From Haplosporangium gracile (Eukaryota; Mortierellomycota; Mortierellomycetes; Mortierellales; Mortierellaceae): a DNA stretch of 17,430 nt. This document shows positions 1 through 7,926 of this stretch, one piece after another. The stretch's first letter is position 1. Each line of letters opens with the position of its first letter. The notes under the pieces were generated by a model, which worked only from the letters and a program-made list of their open reading frames with translations, was not told the DNA's origin and did not search any database. A program made the translations under genes and the position numbers. Location of the stretch: NCBI GenBank assembly GCA_015499985.1, contig JAAAUF010000873.1:1-17430 (forward strand), written 5' to 3'.

Positions 1-1
1 G

Positions 2-55
2 CAGACGGGGCAGACGGGGCAGACGGGGCAGACGGGGCAGACGGGGCAGACGGGG
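2..55. repeat. 9-bp tandem repeat, six perfect copies
   Basis: Six exact head-to-tail copies of CAGACGGGG. In one + frame it reads as repeated Ala-Asp-Gly followed by Asp and a stop (TGA at 58-60), so it could be the end of a repetitive coding region lying before the window. It could equally be a non-coding minisatellite, since the window starts inside it. Confidence 0.95.
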
Positions 56-319
56 ATTGATCTTTCAGTTCTGGAGGACGAACACAAAGGCAAAGTCAGA
101 ACAAGGACAGGACAAGAGCAGAACAAGCGCAGAAGTCAAGGTGGGTTTGGGGTGTGTATCCGAGTTGTTCAAGTTATTAAGTGAAGAATTAAACTAATAG
201 GAAACTACTACTACTTATACTAAAAGGAATGGCTATGTGTGTAATGAATATGTCGGTGTGTGTGTGTATGTATGTGCTGTATGTCTTTGTGAGCGTTTTA
301 ATTCATTATTTTGTTGCTC
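56..319. other. Spacer with GT-rich microsatellite
   Basis: No gene is seen. A TG/GT-rich, partly interrupted microsatellite lies around 236-285. The only open frames here are short and made of this repeat. Confidence 0.5.
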
Positions 320-1030
320 ACCATGCATGATAGCAAAACAATGGTGGCAAAACAAAGTTAGTGGACGCGACAGATTCGATACCACATCATCTTCGCCAGC
401 TTCTGCGTCCTTTGCGGCGACTGTTTTTTTCGACGAGATCGAACTTTCTGACATGGATATAAATGATCTCTTATTGTTCTTGTTCGAATGATCGCAACCA
501 CCTCCGACGGTTTCTATGATAATGAAACGTCTTACCCGTAGCTTGATGTCGCACAAAACTTTGCAGAACTTTACTAGCCGATACCTGCGAACAGCTTACG
601 TTTCCTTGAATGATCATCTCGTCATATTCTTGCCGAAATTGATCCACATCAGAATGGTATTGATTCGCGGATACGTCTCCTCGCCCACGTTCCCGACCAA
701 TTTTTGGTAGAAAGCAAGAGAATATTTTTTCAAAACTACCATGGTCGCGAGTGTCGGCAAGCACGAACTCTTTAAAAGTCTTCATCCCTAACAAGATATC
801 TCGGGCGTGCTGTGGTTAGTCATGAGGATACAAGGACAAAAGTGATCGAGAAATGGCTACTGATTGAAAGAGCTCCATCTTTGCCCGCATCTGTAAGGCA
901 TCAGATGAGTGACAATGAGCATAACCAGGACAGAGCCTTCTGGACAGTGGCTGAAAGTCCGCACCCCTTTGAATATACAGTCAGAGCTGTTCATCTCACC
1001 CTCAGAGACACAGTAGGAGCAATGTAGTCA
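320..1030 (-). pseudogene. Bcs1-like AAA ATPase, decayed 3' part
   Basis: The minus strand carries remains of the C-terminal part of a Bcs1-type AAA ATPase (in the known family, a mitochondrial inner-membrane translocase; fungi also have many paralogues of unknown role). The clearest stretch is 794 down to 471. It has an EFVLADTRD segment like the strand after the arginine-rich sensor region, an EKIFSCFLP segment like the family's E-x-x-F-x-x-F-y-P helix, and VSASKVLQSFVRHQ, like the small-lid S-x-A-x-L-Q-x-x-F motif. A Lys/Ser/Glu-rich tail continues in another frame (about 480-330), so a frameshift lies near 500-560. Before 794 the frame is broken by stops: an MTNH-like motif is read at about 832-820, and a weaker EGSV-containing match to the Walker-B-to-sensor-1 region at about 1020-895. 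The Walker A part is absent. The alignment is from family memory, not a search; the 895-1030 part is the least certain. Confidence 0.45.
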
Positions 1031-1480
1031 AAGAAAAAATAAAAACATACATTACAATCAATAGAACATTACTTTGGTCAAGAAATAAAGAGATGGAAGG
1101 AGATGGAAGGAGATAGAAGACGCAAAGCGAGGACAACAACTGGTCTACAGCAAAATGAGGACTGGATAGACGCGCAGGCGAGATAGGTGAAACAATGAAC
1201 AAATGGGGCGGCAAGCGGAAGATCCTTCAGAGAAAAAAAAGAATAAGTGAATGTAGCGAAGGAGAGATAATGATTATGGAGACGCACATGAAAGCAGTGA
1301 AAGAATGTGAGAGGAGAAACACATGTGGGAGTGATGGCAGCGGCGAGAAGGGTAAGGGGAGCAGGAGTGATGGCGATGGCGAGTGAGAGTGGTGGCGAGG
1401 GTAATGCGAAGATGGAGAGGAGAGTAAACCCTAAAGTGGAAAGAGAGAAGAGCGCCTGATGGTGAGCGTGGAACAGTGAT
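1031..1480. other. Purine-rich low-complexity spacer
   Basis: No gene is seen. The + strand is strongly purine-rich, with GGAGATGGAA-like near-repeats at about 1090-1120 and GGCGAG/GATGGCGA-type repeats at 1330-1400. Open frames here on either strand are compositional (Lys/Glu/Arg on +, Leu/Ser/Phe on -). Confidence 0.6.
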
Positions 1481-1534
1481 TACTAAAGTGAATACTTATT
1501 TCCAGTCAGGTTAGGAAATAATGACTTGTTACCC

Positions 1535-1666
1535 CTATCTCATGTCGACATACATGAATAGTGATGTGCATTTCGCCCAACTTTTATCCATTCCTCGTTC
1601 AGATTTCGCCATCAGATGGAAGTCAACCGGTAAAGCATCTTTTACTACAGGATCATTGCGGCTCAT
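1535..1666 (-). CDS. Unassigned short open frame, possible exon
   Basis: A 43-codon minus-strand frame starts with ATG at 1666. It has a mixed, protein-like composition (for example DPVVKDALPVDFHLMAKSE) that differs from the low-complexity DNA around it. Just upstream lies a splice-acceptor-like string, CTCAAC followed eight bases later by TTGTAG, so it could be a terminal exon of a lost or undetected gene. No family is recognised. The + strand is also open across 1561-1755, so strand is not certain. Confidence 0.2.
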   Translation of the reverse strand: MSRNDPVVKDALPVDFHLMAKSERGMDKSWAKCTSLFMYVDMR

Positions 1667-1789
1667 CTACAAGGAATGTTGAGCGTCCGCACGCAAAAGA
1701 ATACGGGATAGTTTTCTTTTGGTTATACGAAAAGAAATTGGTGACCAAACCATGAATAATAAGGCTATTCATTCATAACTTTTCGTACA

Positions 1790-1894
1790 ATGGGCGTAGA
1801 CGCGTCCCTCTACCACCAATCGACAGAACACGCCGAGCTCTCACGGCTTGCCAAATATCAGAACTACAGCGCCAGTCTCCCTCAAGTAAACTAG
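1790..1894 (+). CDS. Unassigned 34-codon open frame, possible first exon
   Basis: ATG at 1790 opens a 34-residue frame with protein-like content (MGVDASLYHQSTEHAELSRL at the start). Codon 33 is followed by an in-frame stop, but CAA|GTAAAC at 1883-1891 would serve as a splice donor (GT at 1886-1887). No second exon was found downstream and no family is recognised. It may be a fragment. Confidence 0.15.
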   Translation: MGVDASLYHQSTEHAELSRLAKYQNYSASLPQVN

Positions 1895-2171
1895 TTGGGC
1901 TTTTTTTTCAAACTTGTAAAAACAGTAATAAATCAACAAAAAGACCATGAGACCCTGGGATAAAATTAGAAAAAAAAGGTCATGCATGCAACAGGATTCA
2001 TCGACGCTAGCATTCCCATACCGCCCTCGCTGTCATCCCAGATACCTCGGCGTCTTTGGCATACACTCATCAAAACCCCTCCTCCTCTTCTCACTCTCGT
2101 TCCCTCATATACAGCCCACACCTCGCCTCGGCGCCGCGCCTCATGCATCCCTGCGTCCCCTCCTAGACTAC

Positions 2172-2283
2172 TATAAATATACTCGGCTCGGGCCATTCTA
2201 ATACATCATCCTTTTTCTCAGGTTCTTTCCTGCACTAACCCTTTCCCTCTCTCGCTCGCTCGCTTTGTGTCCCTTTGTCCGTA
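2172..2283 (+). promoter_or_regulatory. TATA box with pyrimidine-rich leader, no gene found
   Basis: TATAAATA at 2172-2179 is followed, at the distance usual for fungal start sites, by a CT-rich stretch (2205-2280) with TCGCTCGCTCGCT. This is the same layout as in front of the genes at 2785 and 8751. The first ATGs after it (2302 and 2306) open only very short frames. It may drive a non-coding RNA, be a leftover of a lost gene, or be chance. Confidence 0.35.
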
Positions 2284-2691
2284 GTTATTTTAGGTCAAGG
2301 GATGGATGAGAAAAAAAGATCAAGGGATAAAAGGTAATAAGGCATGAAAAAAGGCCAAGCATTCATAGCGGCATTGCCTTTTGATCCTTTTATGTACAGT
2401 CCCCCTACCATATTTGTCAAGCGTCATTCTAGTAAGAGTTTTCTGGTAGTGGGCGTTGCTGCGCATTTGTACGGTGCGAAGTAGACGTGATTCGGCACCG
2501 TGTTTCTTTACTAACTGGACCAGACTTATTTTTGGAAGCGCCCACCTTATGTACAGGAAAGAATAGCACAAAGATGAGGCGCGAGCTAAAGAAAAAAAAA
2601 AAAAAAAAGATGACTTGCAGCGAAGAGGCCAAACTCCTGAGGAATATGTGACAACGACCAAAACTCGTTTATGGGAATGAGACAGCGAGCA
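2284..2691. other. Upstream region of the secreted-protein gene
   Basis: No gene is convincingly seen. A run of 17 A at 2592-2608 is a likely nucleosome-excluding promoter tract. The minus strand is open for 124 codons (2694 to 2320), but part of that frame is poly-Phe from the A-run and its product matches no family I know, so it is treated as promoter DNA. Confidence 0.5.
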
Positions 2692-2700
2692 CATAAAAAG
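2692..2700 (+). promoter_or_regulatory. TATA-like box of the gene at 2785
   Basis: CATAAAAAG lies about 85 bases before the ATG at 2785, followed by a CT-rich initiator region (2707-2740) and an A/C-rich leader ending ACAATG. Spacing and order match the other TATA-bearing genes in the window. Confidence 0.6.
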
Positions 2701-2784
2701 GGCCAGTTTCTCTTCCGTCTCTTCTCTCTTTTTTTTTCAATCACCTTCAACTGTTAAACTACATCCACCACATACTTAAAAACA

Positions 2785-3231
2785 ATGTACACCCCATCCT
2801 TCATCAAGACTCTTGTCATTGCGCTGTGTGCCATTGCCGTGATGGTGACGATGTCTTCGACCACGGTCCTGGCTCGCCCTCCTCCGTCCTCACCTTTGCT
2901 TTCTATCCCAGAACCTCGCGCCGGTGCAACTTACGCCGTTCAAGAATTGATTCACGTTCGGGCCTTGTTCAAGGATAAGAAGAAGAACCCTCTTTACAAG
3001 GACAATACCAAGATCAACTTTTTCATCCAAAAGTATGCCGCCATGCCGGATTTGAACAAACACGTCGGTTCGGTTTCTGCTAGGAAGTTTTACGAAGACG
3101 GATTCGATTTCCCGGTCTTGGAGAGCTATCTCATCCCGACTCAGACGGACAGACCGTTCAGGGTCCGTGTCCATTTCGATGGTCCCAACTCTGGATACGA
3201 CGATTCCGACGCATTTTACCTTGAGAAGTAA
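2785..3231 (+). CDS. Small secreted protein, Ig-like/Kre9-Knh1-like fold suspected
   Basis: This intact, intronless 148-residue protein has a clear N-terminal signal peptide: a Lys at position 8, a hydrophobic core at about 9-22 and a likely cleavage after VLA (residues 28-30), so it is predicted to enter the secretory pathway. The mature part (about 118 residues) has no cysteine, the only one being in the signal peptide. It begins with a Pro/Ser linker and then IPEPRAGATY, which resembles the start of the Ig-like beta-sandwich of Kre9/Knh1-type cell-wall proteins (pattern P-x-x-G-x-T-Y). Alternating hydrophobic strands (INFFIQ, FRVRVHFDG, DAFYL) fit a beta-sandwich. No GPI signal, transmembrane segment or catalytic motif is visible. 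A TATA-like box (2692), an ACAATG start context and AATAAA (3293) support expression. The assignment to the Kre9/Knh1 superfamily is tentative; a small secreted protein is certain enough. Confidence 0.82.
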   Translation: MYTPSFIKTLVIALCAIAVMVTMSSTTVLARPPPSSPLLSIPEPRAGATYAVQELIHVRALFKDKKKNPLYKDNTKINFFIQKYAAMPDLNKHVGSVSARKFYEDGFDFPVLESYLIPTQTDRPFRVRVHFDGPNSGYDDSDAFYLEK

Positions 3232-3292
3232 ACCTGTTGCCTAGTCTGTGTCCGACCTCCTTGACAATTGTCATTATCTGAATAACACATCG

Positions 3293-3298
3293 AATAAA
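3293..3298 (+). terminator. Poly(A) signal of the secreted-protein gene
   Basis: AATAAA lies 62 bases after the stop codon of the gene at 2785-3231, in A/T-rich DNA, a normal distance for a fungal cleavage signal. Confidence 0.55.
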
Positions 3299-3584
3299 TT
3301 CACCCAGAGGAAATTTTATCAAATACATTATCCCTTTAATAATTTAAAATCGCTCTACATCAAAAACAAAATACGTAGTTGCAAAATAACATTGTCAGGA
3401 CGACCACAAACAATGCGCGCCTAACTTTTCAATTTCGTCACTCTATTGGACACAACTTCGTTGTTTTTTTGTTTCTGCCTTATATCGACTTCTGTGAATG
3501 CCTCTATTCATTACAGCCTTTCCCCCTCCCCTCCTCCATATCTGCTCCATCTCAACAAGACCCTCTCGCACTCTTTGCAGCACG

Positions 3585-4604
3585 ATGCCGCCTACCAGAA
3601 GGAGGAAGAGCAAAAAACTTGGCGACTCTACTAGGGAAAGGGTCATTGAACTGGTCACTGACCAGGGCAAGATCATGGCATCGGTGGCTAGCACTCTCAA
3701 CATCCTCGCATCTACTGTCAGAAGCATTGTCAACACCTTCATTCAGACCAACCGCATATCCAAGCTGCCTAGGGATGGCAACCGTATCAGCAGGATCCAG
3801 CAATCGCATCTTGACTGGCTCACCGAGAACATGGACGAGTTTGCCGGTCGCCCTGTTGAGTGGCTCACCAACCAGCTGAATGAGCACTTTCAGATCCAGC
3901 CTCCTCTTGCACGACGTGCCGTGAACAGGACCATAAACAAGCTCACTACCTATACACTCAAGCTGATGAGGGCCGAGTCAGAAAGATACAACGATCCCGA
4001 GCGTATTGAGGCCCGGCAACAATGGGCTGAGAATGTCCTCCAGGGTCCTGGAAATATGAATCACTTCATCTACATTGACGAGGCAGGCTTCAATTTGCGC
4101 ATCATTCGCAAGAATGGCCGCTCCCCGAAGCAGGCGTGTCATCCAGAGGTCCCCTACAACCGTGGCCCGAACATGTCCTTGGTCATTGCGGTTGATGATA
4201 CAGGCATCCTAGCGTACCACTTCAAGCGCGGTGCCTACAACCAAGGAACCTTTACCGAATATTTGGAGGGTCAACTTTTCCTCCGTCTCGAGAACAGGCA
4301 CTATATACTTCTCATGGGCAACACCAAGTTCCACAAGACCCAGAGGGTCAAGAACACCGTCACTGCCAGTGGTCACACCCTTCTTTTTCTTCCTCCATAC
4401 AGCCCACATCTCAATGCTGCTGAGTCCGTCTTCAGCAGCATTAAAACCCATGTCCACCAGGAGATTGTCCAAGCCGAGACCCTTGCAGGTCACGTTGGAA
4501 GCGGGCTAGTACGATTTGATGCTGCAGTGGCAAGAGGGTGGGTACGCGAGGTTGGGCGAAATTTCCAGTTTTCCTTTGCAGGAGAACCACTTGGCCGTAT
4601 CTGA
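3585..4604 (+). CDS. Tc1/mariner-type transposase, second catalytic Asp replaced by Gly
   Basis: A 339-residue frame starts at ATG 3585 (context GCACGATGCC); an in-frame upstream ATG at 3498 adds 29 unlikely residues. Residues 1-12 are basic (PPTRRRKSKK). Residues about 16-60 form a helix-turn-helix-type DNA-binding domain. The rest is a DDE endonuclease domain of the Tc1/IS630 kind. YIDEAGFN gives the first catalytic Asp (D165), RGPNMSLVIAV is the usual following strand, and LPPYSPHLNAAESVF gives the catalytic Glu (E280). Where the family has the second Asp in a D-N-A/T-x-x-H motif, this protein reads LLMGNTKFHK: the codon at 4317-4319 is GGC (residue 245). Spacing from 245 to 280 leaves 34 residues between, a DD34E arrangement. 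Without this Asp the enzyme should not cut DNA, yet the frame is open throughout. The protein ends at TGA 4602-4604, with an acidic continuation in the +1 frame. No terminal inverted repeats were found. Confidence 0.88.
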   Translation: MPPTRRRKSKKLGDSTRERVIELVTDQGKIMASVASTLNILASTVRSIVNTFIQTNRISKLPRDGNRISRIQQSHLDWLTENMDEFAGRPVEWLTNQLNEHFQIQPPLARRAVNRTINKLTTYTLKLMRAESERYNDPERIEARQQWAENVLQGPGNMNHFIYIDEAGFNLRIIRKNGRSPKQACHPEVPYNRGPNMSLVIAVDDTGILAYHFKRGAYNQGTFTEYLEGQLFLRLENRHYILLMGNTKFHKTQRVKNTVTASGHTLLFLPPYSPHLNAAESVFSSIKTHVHQEIVQAETLAGHVGSGLVRFDAAVARGWVREVGRNFQFSFAGEPLGRI

Positions 4605-4776
4605 TGCCCACCAAGCTCTTCCAGAAGGTTATCAAGACCCGTATATTGAGGGTTGGGATGTTGAACTAGAATATGGGGAAGAGGAAGAGGAGGAAGAGGA
4701 GGAAGAGGGGAAAGTTCACTCGCATGCTCGTAAGTACTCACCCCTTCGTACCCGATCAGGGAAATCGCGTAATTGA
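4600..4776 (+). pseudogene. Frameshifted acidic tail of the transposase
   Basis: Directly after GEPLGR of the transposase the + strand continues open in the next frame, from TCT at 4600 to a stop at 4774-4776. It reads SDAHQALPEGYQDPYIEG, then a run of about ten Glu (GAA/GAG repeats at about 4678-4710), then a basic end. Skipping one base (4599) would join it to the transposase. Composition and seamless placement suggest the ancestral protein had this tail and that a single-base insertion cut it off. A strong splice donor string, CGTAAGT, lies at 4729-4735, so the original gene may also have had an intron there. Confidence 0.45.
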
Positions 4777-4780
4777 GGAG

Positions 4781-5457
4781 TTGAGAACAGCAATATTTGA
4801 ATCAAAGTATGAGTAAACATGTCTTTGAGTGTAGAATGGAATACAAACGTTGTCAGCGAGTAGAAAATATGGGGTCTGGCACCCCCAAAATAGTATCAGA
4901 GAAGGGCCCTGGCAAGCATCTATTCAGCACAACTACTCTCGTCACGTTCGCGTGCTTGTGGGCTGAGCAGTTGAAAGTCTGAACGTGTTCGTTCGTTTTT
5001 GCCCAAAATCATCTAATATCCAATATAGAAGACGTTCGCTCAGTTTATTCGTCATTTCTGGAAGGTGTTCGTTGCGGCACATGCACATGCGCATTATAGG
5101 AAGTTGTTCCATTAAAGAAATTCCACACTAAGGGTGCAAACAACTTCTGTAAATGGGAATCGAAACAGAGACCTATTTTTTTTTTTAAAAAAAAAAAGAG
5201 ATGGTAGCAAACCGTTTTCTGCCCGGCTTGAAGTTACATTTAACAAGCTCAACAACATGTTTAATCGCACGTGCGATGCTCTTTCTTTAAGAAGTAGGTA
5301 CAAGCATGCTGCTATGATAACCTATGAGTTCTTCAAATCATTATGAGCCACTTCCCTCCATCTCATCGATAACTTAAACAGGACTTTATTTGCGTGTCGA
5401 CTTATTCTCTCAGTTGTCTGGCTATGGCTGTTTGCGTGTAGAGTGTAAACCATGTAT
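4781..5457. other. Intergenic stretch, no gene seen
   Basis: Open frames are short and unrelated to known families. The stretch contains the T/A palindrome at 5176-5197. A CACGTG hexamer lies near 5267. Confidence 0.5.
5176..5197. repeat. Perfect T11-A11 palindrome
   Basis: Eleven T directly followed by eleven A, with no spacer. It is self-complementary and could act as a rigid nucleosome-excluding tract. Confidence 0.9.
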
Positions 5458-6300
5458 TTATGTGTTGGCTTGTGTTTGGGGTTGCTTAGTGGTATGAGCA
5501 AATGGAGAGAGGGGGGGTGTATGGAGGAACGGAGGAATGGAGGGAGAGAAAGAACAGAGGAAGGGGAAGAAAAGAAAAAAGAAAAAAGAAAAAAGAAAAA
5601 AGAAAAAAGAAAATAGAAAAAGGGAGATGGAGGAGGGCGGGGGTGTTTGGTTTTGATACCTTTCTCTTTCCTTCCCTATCGTTTCGTCTATTCTGCGACA
5701 AAGCAAGGAAAATAAAAGAGAAAGAGAAAGAGAGTGAGGAAGGATGAGAGGCAGACACACGAAGGAGGACATAGGACCAAAGTCGACAGTCAGCAAAGGA
5801 CGTCGTCCAAGAGTACGCACAGAGCAAGCAGGCTCCGATCCTTTCCCCTGCCTTCTCTTTCTTGCTATCAGTCTCTACCCCTGTCTCTTTAATCCTCCTT
5901 CCCTCGTCTCTGTTTCTTTTACGTGGTTAATGGTGGAAGGACGGAAAGGCGGAAAGAAGGGAAGAACAAGGCAGCAAGAGTACAAGAGGAGAGTAGGAGA
6001 CAATGAGAGTAGATGAGTAAAGCAGCAAAAGTGGAAGAAGGGAGAGAGGGAGTGAGTGGGTGAGGGTAATGGCAGCCATGGTCCTGCTTCCTTGGCTATT
6101 CTTTATTGTGCGCATCATTGTCCAGTCCATAAATGTATGTGCCTAAGTGCTTGGTGTGCCTGATAACAGCACAAAAGGTCAAGCGACGTTGCCTTGATTT
6201 GCTCGCCTCTTGCTAGCTGGCTGGTAAAAAAAAGCAGCTTATTCTGACAGGTGTTTTTGCATTTCCACTCTATTCTTTATTCTGACCGCCCTATGTCAAA
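5458..6300. other. Purine-rich spacer
   Basis: The + strand is almost entirely purine at 5490-5640 and again at 5700-5760 and 5935-6065. Open frames here are low-complexity products (Lys/Glu/Arg on +, Phe/Leu/Ser/Pro on -). No TATA-start-stop arrangement with a credible product is present. Confidence 0.55.
5574..5608. repeat. (GAAAAAA)5 heptamer microsatellite
   Basis: Five exact copies of the 7-mer GAAAAAA, followed by an imperfect sixth (GAAAATA). Confidence 0.9.
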
Positions 6301-6439
6301 ATAGCAAAATCAAAAAAATGAGTGACACCAAAAATTTCTCTTTTCCTCCATCAACTCTAATCTGACAGTGCCTGTCTGACAGAGGCAGTTAGAAGAATCT
6401 GGGAAAGGCTCCAGGGTTGAATGGACAAAAAGAGAATGA

Positions 6440-6740
6440 GAATGTCGATGGATGTTGGATCCAGACACCATCCGATCTCGAAATCTTGTTAATGAAACCA
6501 AGGATGTGGAATCTGACCATGTGATCACTGGATACAATTCATCCACTTTCATTGATCAAATCCGAGGAAATCCAAAAACCTGCAAATTAGATCATAAATG
6601 AATGGATTAAAGTTGCATGAAACCAACCATTTAGACTCTGATCATGACCTCAATTTATCCTCTTCGATAATCACTTTTGAGCAAATCCGGAGAAAAGTAG
6701 ATCAAAGCAGGTATCTCTTCCCCCAAAAATTAAAAGTCGT
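6440..6740 (+). pseudogene. Fragment with two degenerate coding-like repeats
   Basis: Two neighbouring + strand frames (6440-6601 and 6598 onward) give similar peptides in different frames. The first reads ETKDVESDH...STFIDQIR and the second ETNHLDSDH...IITFEQIR. At DNA level both contain ATGAAACCAA, then TCTGA(C/T)CATG, then CAAATCCG(A/G), about 125 bases apart, or about 42 codons. This fits a protein made of about 42-residue repeats that has lost its frame, or a DNA tandem duplication that has diverged. Upstream is a stop (6437-6439), and after about 6750 the + frame overlaps the Bcs1-like relic on the other strand. The parent family is not recognised. Confidence 0.35.
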
Positions 6741-7022
6741 CAAATTGATCTCTAAATCCCCTCTGCCTTTTCTTCTTTCGCTGACACAATTCTGTCTCGC
6801 TCAGCGGACCGGACAGTTCATTCCGGATGTGGTTGGTGGTCATGAAAACAACACTGCCCTCTTGGGCTATGATACCGTCGAAGGAATTCAAGATATCCGA
6901 CATGGTGACATTGTTCTCTTCGTCCTGGTCCTTTCCTACCTTGCGCTTGATCAGAGCAGCATCCACATCCTCCATGAGTAGAGTTCTGTTACGTAAGGCG
7001 CTGTTCAAAAGTTGGTTCATCT

Positions 7023-7647
7023 ACCTAGCATTGGATCCTGGAATATCTTGCCACGTTTTGCCCTGTTCCCGCGTTTTGGCTCCCCGGTTGCCAGTTGTTT
7101 CGAATTCAGGTTTCAACCCTTCATATTTGAACGCGACTTGGATTTCTCCTCAGATCCCGTGATTCGCCACCAAATTACGCCACCAAATTACACGGCCCCA
7201 TCCAACCCACGACGCAATAAATTTCTTAAAAACAAAAAAAAAAATTACACGGCCCATCCTCGCATGTACGCTCGCTCCTGTTGATCCCTCGGCTCTGAGC
7301 TATTTGGCTAGTACCTCTTGACAACAGCTTTTTGCCATTGTCCGTTTTGTCACTTCGCCCATTCGCCTCTGTATGCACTTTGTTACTCATCTCGCTTTGC
7401 ATCTGCGTTCATCTTCCTTCATGCCCCATCCCAGTTCCAGTTCCCATGTTCTTTCTTGTCCACTCTGTCCTTAGTATATATAGACCACCTACTCCCATGT
7501 CTTTGCTCCTCAGACTGCAACAAATTATCTCCCCATCTGTTTTTTAGTCCTCTCTTCTTTTGCACGCTCACCCTTCTTCCCCAAAAAATAGAAATATGCA
7601 CAAAAAACAACACGCCTTTCTTTAAGTCCTGCCTGTTCATCACATAC
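7023..7647. other. Interruption within the Bcs1-like relic
   Basis: About 625 bases separate the GTATGT donor (7647) from the acceptor-like GGTAG before 7020. That is far longer than the 138-base intron in the same relic. It contains two copies of AATTACACGGCCC (about 7185 and 7243), a TATA/pyrimidine block at 7475, and no Bcs1-like coding. It may be an expanded intron, or an insertion that replaced the exon between Walker A and Walker B. Confidence 0.45.
7475..7580 (+). promoter_or_regulatory. TATA box with pyrimidine-rich leader, no gene found
   Basis: TATATATA at 7475-7482 on the + strand is followed by CT-rich leader-like DNA to about 7580. No credible + strand gene follows; the next 500 bases hold the minus-strand relic. 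TATATATA is palindromic, so its direction is inferred only from the leader. Confidence 0.25.
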
Positions 7648-7863
7648 CCAAGTAACGATGCAAACATTCATGTAAGAAATGACCAGCCAGAGCGACAATG
7701 AACGAGGTCTTTCCTATTTCTAGAGGTCCATACAGCAAACATCCTCGTTTGCATGGGATACCGCGGTCATGGTACCATCGAGCAGACTTGCGGAACAGTG
7801 TGATATCTGCGTAACGGGAGAACAAGGAGTCGGCATGAGTATCAATATTTCAAAGGTGTCAAA

Positions 7864-7926
7864 AAGAGAGAGAGGGAGGGGGAGAGAGAGAGGGAGGGAG
7901 AGAGAGAGGGAGGGAGAGAGAGAGAG
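7864..7926. repeat. GA/CT microsatellite in the intron of the Bcs1-like relic
   Basis: An imperfect repeat of GAGAGAGAGGGAGG-type units. It lies wholly inside the 7807-7944 intron and supplies most of its length. Confidence 0.85.

Larger units (their letters stand above)
3400..4780 (+). mobile_element. Remains of a Tc1-like DNA transposon, ends not defined
   Basis: The transposase and its tail imply a Tc1/mariner-class element. I compared the flanks (about 3300-3580 with the reverse complement of 4780-5110) by eye and found only a 7-base match (AATGCGC), too little to call terminal repeats. No TA-flanked boundary is visible. The given ends only bracket the coding part. Confidence 0.4.

Noticed and set aside
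2320..2694. 124-codon minus-strand open frame
   Set aside because: It contains poly-Phe from the A17 run, resembles no family and lies in the promoter of the gene at 2785.
3498..3584. Longer N-terminus for the transposase from ATG 3498
   Set aside because: The added 29 residues are leader-like; the basic start MPPTRRRKSKK at 3585 is typical for the DNA-binding end.
3300..5110. Terminal inverted repeats of the Tc1-like element
   Set aside because: By-eye comparison of both flanks gave only a 7-base match; a computed alignment would be needed.
5458..5827. Two long minus-strand open frames rich in Phe, Leu and Ser
   Set aside because: They are by-products of the purine-rich + strand and the GAAAAAA microsatellite.
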